Positions 55,201 through 64,000 of a stretch of 64,000 nt of DNA are shown piece by piece. The position numbers were made by a program, and so were the translations under genes. The stretch spans positions 3,100,001 through 3,164,000 of the forward strand of contig JAZGUH010000117.1 of the NCBI GenBank assembly GCA_037893225.1, read 5' to 3'. Source of the stretch: Hippasteria phrygiana. Its lineage: Eukaryota > Echinodermata > Asteroidea > Valvatida > Goniasteridae. Numbering within the stretch: position 1 is the first letter of the stretch; every line of letters starts with the position of its first letter. The notes under the pieces were generated by a model. That model searched no databases. It was not told where the DNA came from and saw nothing but the letters and a program-made list of their open reading frames with translations.

Positions 55201-56468
55201 GTAAAGGACTATCAGTTTGGGGGTCCAGTACCCATCCTAACAGATTCCAACCAAACATGCTGTTGGGTTTTGATGGGTTGAGTACTGTTAGGGTTAAATA
55301 TGCCACAAACAATGTCATAATGACACTCGGTCAAAAGACTTGCAAAAACACAATCACCCATTATGGATAAAATATCCATGTTGGTCACTGATGCCTGCTA
55401 CAATGTGCTTTTGTTGTGTGGCAAGACGTGGATCCCCCATTATTTGGGAAAACACCCCAGGTAAAGGGCATTTGCAGCAAAGAATTGTAAGCTTTGGTGA
55501 GAGTTTATTGGTACTTGTTTTAAAAATCAAATCTACCAATTATTGGCTATTTATGTGGATTGGCTTTAGCCAAGTCAGGAAAGATTAAAATGCAGGATTG
55601 GAGGTTTAGAGGTTGTAAAACACAGGGGATTAGCCCTGGGATTGAATGCTATATAGCTGTAGTTTGCAAGCACTGTAACCTCACACACTCTTGGGATTGA
55701 ATACTCTGGCTATGTCTAGCAACCAGAGTAACCTCGCACAGCCAAGGGATTGAATACACTGGCCACAGTAACCTCACGTAGCCCTGGCTTAGAATACTTT
55801 GGCTATGGCTAGCAACCAGAGTAACCTCACACAGCCCTGTAAAATGACTGAATACTGTGGCTATGGCTAACAAACCACAGTAACCTCTCCCATCCCTTGG
55901 ATAGAATACTGTGGCTGTGGCTGTGGCTGTGGCTGTGGCTGTGGCTGTGGCTGTGGCTGTGGCTGTGGCTGTGGCTGTGGCTGTGGCTGTGGCTGTGGCT
56001 GTGGCTGTGGCTGTGGCTGTGGCTGTGGCTGTGGCTGTGGCTGTGGCTGTGGCTATGAATCCACAGTAACCTCTCACAGCCCTGGGATAGAATACTCTGG
56101 CTATGGCTAGCAACCGGCAATAGCTCTGGAAAGTGGCACAAATTCCAAGTGAAGAAAAGCCTTTTGCTAAATTCTGCCGTCCAACAATTGACTTCCTGTG
56201 AGCTTATTTGTAATCACCTTATTTCCCTTACGTTGGAAGCGTATTTCACAATGCCCAACAGGAAGTCCTCCGTCACCATGCAATCCCATGGACTCAGGTC
56301 AATGACTTTTAACCTCTTGATATAGGTCTCCACAAGGTGGCGCCATTTCTTGCAGACCAGCTTGCAGCAGTTCACATCCCGGATGGACATGAGCGGCAGG
56401 ACGTGGTAGAGGAAGATCTCATCTGGGAGCTGTGCCGGTGCCGAGTTCAAGCAATTGTCTGCTGCCAT
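52045..56468 (-). CDS. F-box/leucine-rich-repeat protein, 3' incomplete
   Basis: Three exons join in phase: 56218-56468, 54715-54892 and 52045-52284, about 223 codons. The start at 56468 gives [20 protein letters not shown]. An F-box follows ([33 protein letters not shown]), then cysteine-type LRRs: [60 protein letters not shown] and [15 protein letters not shown] proteins recruit substrates to SCF ubiquitin ligases through Skp1. I cannot assign the orthologue. The third exon ends at a good donor (AAG|GTGAGA) and the continuation was not found. An in-frame upstream ATG at 56555 is possible. Confidence 0.85.
52542..53117. mobile_element. 576-bp miniature element with palindromic core, copy 2
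   Basis: Ends TTTAAACGTAGTGTACACG and TGTACACTACCTTTAAA are inverted repeats. It shares TGAATTATTACGAAATACC with the copy at 31.44 kb. Its core is the 38-nt palindrome at 52658. Confidence 0.8.
52658..52695. repeat. 38-nt perfect palindrome
   Basis: Half-site TTTTCCAACGATTGTTCGG followed directly by its exact complement, with no loop. Confidence 0.97.
54226..54670. mobile_element. 445-bp TGTGACCCGCTC miniature element, full copy
   Basis: Ends TGTGACCCGCTCCAGAAAAA and TTTTTCCGGAGCGGGTCACA pair. Flanked by TATA-type repeats. It sits 44 bp downstream of an F-box gene splice donor (minus strand). Confidence 0.88.
54715..54892 (-). CDS. F-box/LRR gene, exon with LRRs 1-2
   Basis: Encodes [40 protein letters not shown] and [14 protein letters not shown]. 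Acceptor CATCTAG; a phase-1 first base completes R from the previous exon; donor GTGAGG. Confidence 0.88.
55650..56115. repeat. Minisatellite around a (GTGGCT)24 hexanucleotide
   Basis: About 24 perfect units of CTGTGG at 55910-56054, embedded in irregular copies of GGCTATGGCTAGCAACCAGA and GTAACCTCACACAGCCCTGG. The hexamer probably expanded from the GGCTATGGCT motif of the larger unit. Lies in the first F-box gene intron. Confidence 0.95.
56218..56468 (-). CDS. F-box/LRR gene, first coding exon (F-box)
   Basis: Encodes [40 protein letters not shown] and [29 protein letters not shown] nearer GTAAGG exists, but the donor ATAAG|GTGATT is the one that joins the next exon in frame and rebuilds an unbroken LRR (REIRLDGCW). 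Confidence 0.88.
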
Positions 56469-59400
56469 AGCTACGTTCGTTGATTGCTGCCCGCATCCCT
56501 TGTGGGCAGACAGACTTGCGGGGGAATGCTGTTTGGAACAAAAGACTGTGCACATCTAGGTCCGAGTGGAAACTGCCATCCTGGAAGGAGTTTATACAAC
56601 TTTTAGGGCTGCAAAAATAAGGCAGAATTGGGAACGAAGCTGGGTTAACTGACCACAAAAGGTTGGCAATAACACAATTTTTGCAACTTATATTTTTGTT
56701 GGTGTTGCAAAAAAACGAAAAACAAGAGCCCAAAAGAAAATTCAAATGTGTTATTCTGGGGATTTTTCCAGGTTCCATTAGTGACTGGATACACAAAATA
56801 TGAACACAATTGTTTGTAATGCTAAGCTTTAGCCTGAAACTTGAAATCAAAAACTGTTTTGACATAATTCAACAGAGCTGATGTTAAAAACGGTGGGTTT
56901 GGAGTCTAAGTTATGCACATATCAATAACTGTTTTCCCCTCCCCTAACATAGGGATTGGTAATTTTTTTCTATTCCCTGTAAGGGTGGGGCCTTAAAAAA
57001 AAAAAAAATCGGCCCATCCCTTTGTCATGTTTGTACATGAGAATGGTGCCCCAGGGGTGGGGGTTTGGGGGTATTGTACTGTAGGGCCCTGTTCCCTATA
57101 ACTTCAAGAGGGAACAAATCCACTAGATTATAAGAATTGATAAAAAAAACTAGTTAGAAACATTACAAGCCAAGAACATGTATGCTGTAGATAAAGGGCA
57201 GGGTACTTTTAGTTTTTGAGGATAATTTTGGGGTAAAGCGACGATGAAGACAATAAAACGCAACACGAAAATAAAGATGGCGATCACCGTGACGGGCAGT
57301 AAACGCATGCAAAACTGCGTTGATTCGCATTGCAACTGCCATGCATAAAGCGCGTAAGAAAAGTGCATTTTCTACCGCAATAGATCGACTGTTCACAATT
57401 ACAAAAACAATTTCAGTAGAATCAATAGAAGTCTGCTTTAGGTTGAAAAAGTCATTTTGGAATGAGAATTTGATTAAAACTAACAATGATGACTAAAGAG
57501 GGGCCCTACATCAGTACACCATGGAGGAAGGATATATCCTTCCTCCATGAGTAACGTTACACTATACACAATCGCCGAATTCTCAAGCTAATTCAGTGTC
57601 TTATTTAATACCACTTAACTCATTTTTATATCTTACTTACTTAGTCTTACTGCCGCCTCCTTCCTAATCATTAGCCTAATGGATCAGAAACGACAATTAG
57701 TTCTCAAAAGAATTGGCAGATCAGCCTTGAAGTTGAACGTGTTCAATAAGAACACAGCCTGATGACATACCTGATGAAGCGCCCACTATGCTTGCTGTAT
57801 GTATAGTAGTGTAAATGGTTATTTTGATTTCCGCAAGCCTTCGTGCATTTTCGTTTTGTTTACGTTTTAAGTACAGCCCGCCCTCTAGAGGTTATGCGTT
57901 TCTAATTGGATCGCGGGCTATCGTGTGCTGCTTGCGGGATGCCGCGCTTCGCGCGGCACCTGCTAGATGGGTGGACCGCGCGGCGGGGCACTTCTAACAT
58001 TGTCTTATGGTACAACATTTGAGGGAATGGAATTCTGCCTTTTTATGACTGGTTTTTATTTTGTTACCCGAAAATCCGTCTTATATTTGAATTGGGCTGA
58101 CTGTTTCTGCACCGTTGTATTGGGCACCAGTTAGGTTGGAGGTCGAAGGTTGATCTTTTAATTTGTTTAATAAAAAAATAATTGTTCGGATATTTAGAAT
58201 GGTACAAAACTTCGTGAAACGGCATTCCGGCCGCCACTCTAAGACCGATGTTAAGCTTTTTGTTTCAGGCGAAAATCTGTCTTTAATTTGACTTATTTTT
58301 TTTTAGGCTATACCGTATTGTTTCTGCACCGTTTAATTCGGCCGTCTTTAGGTTGGAGGTCAGGGGTCGGTCTTTCAATTGAATTGAGACAAATGTGAAC
58401 TTTCTGCCTTTTTTTAAAACTGATTTCAGCTTTTTAACCGAAAATCCTTCTTTAATTTGAATGAGTATAAAATGTATACAAATCTGGATTGCGCATTGGC
58501 CGCTGCGCGCTTTACGCACAAATGTTGATTTATGTTCATACTGTAAGGGATAATATTTGTGAAATTCCCAAATATTTACAAAAAGTACAAAATCGTTGGG
58601 AAAAGTAATTCGTCCATTGCAAGTAGTCATACACACGTACGGTATTCTGGTCATAGGACCCAAAAAATAGTTTTGTTGCCCTCGAACCGACCGACCGTAA
58701 AAATCGACAGATTTAGGGTCGGCGTTTTATTTACCATATCAATAGAAACATAACTCAGCCTCTATGTCTCAAAAAGTGTTAAACCTGGGTGTTTGTTCGA
58801 TGTGTAGGCTTAGCCTAAACAAGCCCGGGTGAGCGTGAATACGAAAAAATACCCGACCGACCGACCCTCTTTTCCAATTTGTCCTGTCGGAGGGAAACGA
58901 TTTGTTTGGCCTTATGAACAGCGCCCGTAACGTTCGCCCTATATGCATAGTTTTTGGGTCTACTTAACTATTTTATATAATAATTGTATTGCTTTTCTAA
59001 CAAATATAATTGGAAACCATCGGCAGAAAGTACCAGCATTTCGCCAGTAAGCTATTTGAAAGAGAGAGAGACGACTAATTTTGAAGATTTACATTTATAT
59101 TTTCCAATTACGTTGTTTATCGGCCACCGTATTGGCAATAGGCGAAAGCGTCTTGCCGTGAAAACAGCCTGGCATGAAAATTCGGCTAGCCCAAAAAACG
59201 GCCATATTAAACGCAGGCGCCAGTTCCAGACATCGTGACTGTAACCGATACCCCGTTTCGAGCAAACCCCGTTTCGGCAAGGGGGAATCATATCGCGGCA
59301 CCACCGAGGATTCAGCGGGTCAGGCCGACCAACGGGGAGGCTCGTTGGAAACGGCCAATCGGACACGCCAGAACACGGCAGTTCGGGAGGTTTCTCGCAT

Positions 59401-59573
59401 CACGGACCAATCAGGAGGTCCGTTGGAAACAGCCAATCAAACATTATCGCAGCACGGCCGTTCGGGAGACATCATCACGTGATCCAGCATCCGGGAAGCA
59501 CTCTGGTACCCTCCTCGCCCCCCGATCACCGGCGACACCGCGCCGAGTCACCCGACCAAACGTGACGCACTTT
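56469..59573. other. Upstream region of the F-box gene
   Basis: No coding exon recognised. Contains the third CATGGAGGAAGG hairpin, an inverted copy of the 17.93-kb segment near 58.48 kb and GACCGACCGACC clusters near 58.69 and 58.85 kb that also occur near 30.9 kb. Confidence 0.5.
57520..57549. repeat. CATGGAGGAAG hairpin, copy 3 (perfect 30-nt palindrome)
   Basis: CATGGAGGAAGGATA followed by its exact complement. Confidence 0.95.
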
Positions 59574-59640
59574 TCCAAGATGGCGCGGTTCTAATTCCAA
59601 GATGGCGCGGTTCTAATTCCAAGATTCCAAGATGGCGCAG
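59340..59640. promoter_or_regulatory. Putative promoter: CCAAT boxes, TCACGTGA E-box, three YY1-like sites
   Basis: Within 300 GC-rich bp: GGCCAATCGG, GACCAATCAGG and AGCCAATCAAAC; one palindromic TCACGTGA near 59475; and three CCAAGATGGCGC sites between 59574 and 59640. YY1-type AAGATGGCG sites typically lie just downstream of TSSs. Orientation suggests a plus-strand transcript (perhaps the SV2-like gene), but it could also serve the F-box gene. No transcript evidence is available. Confidence 0.45.
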
Positions 59641-60486
59641 GTTAGGGTCTTTATAGTATAGATTTCACCAATTCCGGCCGGCGCCCTGTAGATTGTTCCT
59701 TGTGATGCAATCCGATCCACCCTTCGCAGCTAATGGATCAACTCATTAGTATGCAAAAAACTCCCAACGACTGCTTCTTATCCTTATCTTATTATACTCA
59801 CTGATGCCTGGAATCGATACTTGTGTGCAGTCTGATTGTAAAATCCCTGCTCTGCTTTTATCGACGCCTTCAATTCGACAAGATCTTGGCCCTCCACAGA
59901 ACCGTTACGGCGATTTAGAGTCCGAAGTTTTTCTTACCCCAGCCAGAGTCAAGGGTAGAACTCATCCCTTGGACTCCGATACCTGCGAACTTGGTATGGT
60001 CGCAGTCTTCTTCGTCACTCCCCAGATGTAACAATCCAGACAGATACATCGATGTTGGTTTGGGGCGCCTGTCTCGACAGTCAGAAAGTAGGGGGTCGAT
60101 GGTCGGAGCTACTTCCTGGAGTTGGCGGTTTTTTCTATGCTCTGAAGACTCTTTGAAAGATCGGCGCGATCTCCAGGTTCGCCTCCAGGCAAATCAGTGG
60201 CACTCGTCTACATCAACCGCTTGGGCGGTACACACTCCACGGTCCTTGCCCTTCCAGCTATCAGGATCTGGCTCTAGGTGCATCTAGCGAAACATCTGTC
60301 TGTCGGCGCAACACATTCCCGGGTCGCACAACGTCACTGCGGACCAATTGTCCCGAGTTTTCAACGATCGGGCGGAGTGGAAGCTCAACCCATGGGTCAA
60401 AATTCTCCCCGCAGGTGGATCGGTTTGCAACCAGGTTGAACACTCAGCAGACCGCTTTTGTCTCGTGACAGACCGACCCTCTGGCC

Positions 60487-60927
60487 TTGAGAGTCGACGC
60501 CCTACTTCTCAAGTTCTCAACTGGAACGAATTTCAGGGCTATGCTTTCCTCCGTTCGCTCTCCTAACATATTGTTTACACAAGATTCGAGAGGAGGAGGC
60601 AACAGTGGTCCTGCTTGCCCCGGTGTTGAAGACTCAGGCGTGGTACACCAGGCTGATGGAACTTCTCGTCGATTTTCCTGTGATCCTACCCAGGACAGCA
60701 GACATGCTTCGGCTCCCTCACATTCACTGCCTTGTGCACCCATAGATGAATCCAGTGGAATTGACGGCATGGAAGTTATCCGGGAGAACTTACAGTCAAG
60801 GGGATTTTCGCTTGCAGTGACCTTTATTTTTCTCTCCGCCTGGCGGGAAGGGACTAACAAACAATTCAACTCCGCTTGGGAAAGTTGGAATAGCTGGTGC
60901 CTTCAGAGGCAGGTCGATCCGGTTTAA
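60487..60927 (+). pseudogene. DIRS-like element: RNase H tail and recombinase N-terminal fragment
   Basis: The longest open piece of the element, 146 codons. It begins VDALLLKFSTGTNF (end of the RT-RNase H protein), passes through a shifted stretch, and ends GMEVIRENLQSRGFSLAVTF and WREGTNKQFNSAWESWNSWC, matching the SAM-like N-terminal domain of DIRS/Ngaro recombinases. It stops at 60925. Confidence 0.65.
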
Positions 60928-61644
60928 TTATCCATAGCTGATTTTACATTTCCCACAGAGTCTCTTCGACAAGGTTTTTCTATAAAGAACCATTAATGTT
61001 TACCGTTCGGATTAGCTTCTGCCCATAGCTTTGTGAACGGGGCTCCCATTGGTCAACACCACTTGGTTACAGGCGTTTATTACTCGTTAGCTTTGATTAC
61101 CGCTAGCCGTGTTTTGTCTTAACGGTTTTCCATGTTAACCAGGTATTTAGGCGGGCAGACGACACTTTTGTTTTCTGGCTGGTTCGTCCTTCTAGCGTAC
61201 TTCGGTCGCTAAACCATTTCATAGCATAGCGGTTAGTCCTTTTCCGGCTTGCAGGAATTTATTCCCCGTTCGTGCTCTACAGGAGTATCTTCATAGAACT
61301 CAGCATTGCAGAGGTAAAGGTAGTTCACGGTTAAGTCAGCTTCTCCTGTCTCATGTTTAGCCTTTTTCACCCAGTAGTACCTTCTACTATGTCCAGGTGC
61401 AGGGATTGACACCTCATCATTCAATGGTCATTCAGCTAGAGGTGCGTCTACCTCAGCAGCAGCTCAGACGGGTGTCTCTATGCCTGATATTCTCAAGTCA
61501 AAGCGGCGGATTGGTCTTCGGCCAGCACCTTCGCTAAGTTTTACAATAGGCCGTCATCCTCTTTGGAGTTGGGCCGTGCAGTCCTGGCATCGTCATCGGG
61601 AGAAATGCTTACAGAGTATAGTCTCTCCGGAATTGGCGAAATAT

Positions 61645-61972
61645 AATTCCCCGATTACATAAAGGTACTTATCTGCAATATAATTAGAATTATGTGAGAC
61701 AATGGGGGAGAGACTCGCGCTCCCTCCCTATTTCTTTGGTTTTTTTCATGCAGATCTTTCTGGCCTTTACACCCTCCCGAGCACCGATGACAGATACCGC
61801 ACCATCACACACAGCGTCAAGCTAGCTAATGAGGTTGATTCCGATCCATTAGCTGCGAAGGGTGGATCAGATTGCATCACAAGGAACAATCTACAGGGCG
61901 AGTCTCTCCTCCATTGTCTCATATAATTATCATTATATTGCAGGTAGTACCTTTATGTAATTGGGGAACTGT
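61645..61972. repeat. Inverted repeat at DIRS-like right end
   Basis: 61645-61716 (ATTACATAAAGGTACTTATC to GAGAGACTCGC) is complementary to 61898-61972 with a few mismatches. The two surround about 180 bp that include the inverted copy of the element's left end. Confidence 0.85.
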
Positions 61973-63247
61973 TCACGGTCACAGGGAGGGGGGTCTTTAC
62001 TTGCCCTTTCCCCTCTGCCCTCATTTTCCTCCTGTTTTTCTTCCTTTTTTATGGGGAGGCATGGGAGTTTGAACTCCTGTCCGCCATTGAGCAACGATGT
62101 ACCCAATCGTCCGTAGCTCCTCGGCCAGAACAGGAGTCACCACCAGAGGTCTCCTTTCCCAATGCCCCAACTGAAAGATATATCTGATCTTGGCAATGTT
62201 TTAGCACTGACTGAATCCATTTATTTTACCAAAACTTCACAAAACCTGGCCTCGGGTCCTTTGAGAAAGGCGCGTTGGAATCTGAACAGGACTTGAGAAG
62301 GGTGTGTTTGTGGTATTATATAAACTTGTCCCCTCTCTTTCTGAGAACCCAGTTTACTATAAAAAATATAGCCTGAAAGTAAAAGGTCACGCGGCGGGCT
62401 TCCGGAGACCTAGCGCAGGCGGCGCAGCCCACCTATGGACATTTTACATATTGCTCTTTCACCTGCCATAATTTTTGGTAGAATGATTTCTAACTTTAAC
62501 TAACCCCACTTAGCGTTGAATTTGATGTCATTATTATTTTTCAAATAAAATTTGGGAAAAAACACTCGTAGGCAGGGGAAAAAGGAAATATTATTTTTGA
62601 CCTTAACATCCGTAGTTAGCATACCCAGGTGAAACTCCGATTTGCGTTTTCTTTTCATTTCGCCTACTCGCGTGGTAACGAGAAAGTTGCGAAGCGCGCG
62701 TTTTTTTTTTTACCTACCTACAGCCGACGGGTTCTAAATTAAGCCGGGTTGGCTTGAGTTTCTGGCGTACAGTCTCACTCACCGTCCTTAAGTTATCAGT
62801 GGTTACATTAAATTTCTTTCGAAATTGGTAATGAGTCCTGTACATTTATTCACAAAAATTGTATTCTTCTACTTAACTTTCAGTTTTTACCCAGTGATTG
62901 CCACAAAATTATTTCATACATTTTCATCTTTGTAAGAGTACAACATCCGAGTTTCACTAATCCGTAAGATTTTCGGAAGTGAGAGGTCAATTTTTAGCAT
63001 GATTTATTAGTTTCCATAAATTGATATGATAATAATAATTTTACAAAGGCCTTTTGGGGGGTGATTTTCTTAGGAATTCAATGTACCAAAAATAATAGCA
63101 AATTCCACAAGTTTTACACGTTAATTTTCCTATTCAAGGTCTCTGGATGCGCGCCAACACGGGTGAACTTTCAGGCTCTATTACTATAGTCCGTCAAACG
63201 TTGTCTGACTCTATGTTGGATAAAGCAGCATTGATACTAGTTATAAC
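61973..63247. other. Gene-free DNA before the SV2-like exon
   Basis: AT-rich, with a GC-rich patch near 62.39-62.44 kb. No repeat family or exon recognised. It may hold the promoter or 5' UTR of the SV2-like gene. Confidence 0.45.
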
Positions 63248-63475
63248 ATGCACACGACACGACCGCTTGCCAAGAATCGGAAAATCGATTCCTCAACAAA
63301 AGTCCCATTGATCGCTGTCCGAGTGACGCGCAACAGCTTTCAGCGCCGAGGTACTAGGTATACTCTAGAATATAATATAGACGAACCATGGAGGAATACA
63401 CAGATAACTGATCAAATAAAAAGGGCTTTACTTGTACAAGGTTTCGAGGCGTTGGCAGGTCATCCTTACACCAAC

Positions 63476-63953
63476 ATGGCATCCCTGATTTACCGTAAAG
63501 ATGATGAAGGAATTAGCAGCGAGGATAACGAGGAGGAAATCTCGGTGAGCAGGCGGGGTGAAGGGTCCTTCAACCGGGGCATCCAGTCCTCTCGCTTTGG
63601 ATCTGTCGACGAGGACTCGGAGCTGAGAACTGACACCTCAGAACTGACGCAGATCGCGAGAGTACTGAGGGAACAGCGGAAGTCCAGAGCTGATGTGGAC
63701 CCTCTACCGTACCAGGCTGACACCGTCGGGTCAAACCCTTCGACAGCCAGGTGGTCACAATCGGTGGGCGAGTTGGATCAAATGGTGGACCAACTTGTAA
63801 CTGTGATTGGTTTCGGAAAGTTTCATGTTCTCCTCCTGTTTGTCTGTGGTTGTGGATTGTTCTTTGCCAGTGTACAACTGGGATTTGTGGGTTTGCTGAT
63901 GCCCGATATCGCCCGTGACTTGTGCCTCAGCGACGCGTCAACTGGATGGCTAC
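63476..63953 (+). CDS. SV2/SVOP-like major facilitator transporter, first coding exon
   Basis: The chosen start ATG at 63476 has a favourable CCAACATGG context; an in-frame ATG at 63248 would add 76 residues. Encodes a cytosolic acidic N-tail (MASLIYRKDDEGISSEDNEE, serine-rich, with ELTQIARVLREQRKSR). Then comes VDQLVTVIGFGKFHVLLLFV with a first membrane helix and FVGLLMPDIARDLCLSDAST GWL. GFGKF before helix 1 and a LP-x(5)-DxCLSD string after it are typical of synaptic vesicle glycoprotein 2 relatives. It ends at TAC|GTGAGT, phase 1; the remaining helices lie beyond the window. Confidence 0.8.
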
Positions 63954-64000
63954 GTGAGTTAAACTGCACGATACCGATATATTGGTAGAATTTGTATACC

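Larger units (their letters stand above)
59683..61972 (+). mobile_element. Decayed DIRS-like tyrosine-recombinase retrotransposon
   Basis: Fragments in DIRS order but several frames: an RNase H start (TDTSMLVWGACL near 60.04 kb, then GGRWSELLPGVGGFFYALKTL); VALVYINRLGGTHSTVLALP near 60.2 kb; EWKLNP near 60.37 kb; a YR N-terminal part (FSLAVTFIFLSAWREGTNKQ) near 60.8 kb; and a YR C-terminal part with GVSMPDIL near 61.48 kb. Stops and frameshifts break every domain, and most of the reverse transcriptase is missing. The left end 59683-59742 is inverted at 61836-61897, and an adjacent 75-bp extension is inverted at 61645-61716. This is the terminal plus internal-complementary arrangement known for DIRS elements. 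Confidence 0.75.

Noticed and set aside
55649..56141. Ala-Thr and His-Ser repeat frames
   Set aside because: By-products of the GTGGCT repeat in an F-box gene intron.
56214..56231. Alternative F-box gene donor AAC|GTAAGG
   Set aside because: It would put the next exon out of frame and remove VREIR, which completes the first LRR.
59174..59594. Overlapping 102- and 119-codon plus-strand frames
   Set aside because: GC-rich promoter-like DNA lacking stops in two frames at once; no conserved protein feature.

Overview
The window is intron-rich, AT-leaning animal DNA. Exons of about 30 to 520 bp with standard GT-AG borders sit between long introns packed with foldback elements, SINE-like tails and microsatellites. 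The mix of CACTA and DIRS-type elements, deuterostome-style tRNA-derived SINE sequence and an SV2-like gene suggests a marine invertebrate, probably an echinoderm or other non-vertebrate deuterostome. The species assignment is inference. All joins below were made by eye, from reading-frame phase and splice sites.

Layout. 1-2.1 kb holds a diverged direct duplication. 2.7-4.8 kb is a 188-bp satellite array. 5.2-15.5 kb (+) is a multi-exon CACTA/EnSpm transposase-like gene (Tnp2 plus DUF4218). Its 4.3-kb fifth intron contains a 3.4-kb repeat island dense in TGACGTCA palindromes. 20.4-40.7 kb (-) is a DHX30-type DExH RNA helicase. It runs from a basic, mitochondrial-presequence-like first exon through a dsRNA-binding domain and helicase motifs I-VI, and is cut off before its C-terminal third. 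42.6-49.7 kb (+) is a complete seven-exon ribulose-phosphate 3-epimerase gene of 229 codons. 52.0-56.5 kb (-) is an F-box/leucine-rich-repeat gene whose 3' end I could not place. 59.7-62.0 kb is a decayed DIRS-like tyrosine-recombinase retrotransposon. 63.2-64.0 kb (+) is the first coding exon of an SV2/SVOP-like major facilitator protein that runs off the window.

The host genes do not form a pathway: they are unrelated housekeeping or signalling genes. DHX30 and RPE are divergent, with about 1.9 kb between start codons. RPE and the F-box gene are convergent. The most unusual structures are: a perfect 39-unit CCCCCT hexanucleotide beginning 13 nt inside DHX30 intron 1 (AGGGGG in the transcript); the TGACGTCA island; a satellite whose last copies form an alternating dimer; a 38-nt perfect palindrome at the core of a miniature element; and a recurrent CATGGAGGAAGGA hairpin at three distant sites.
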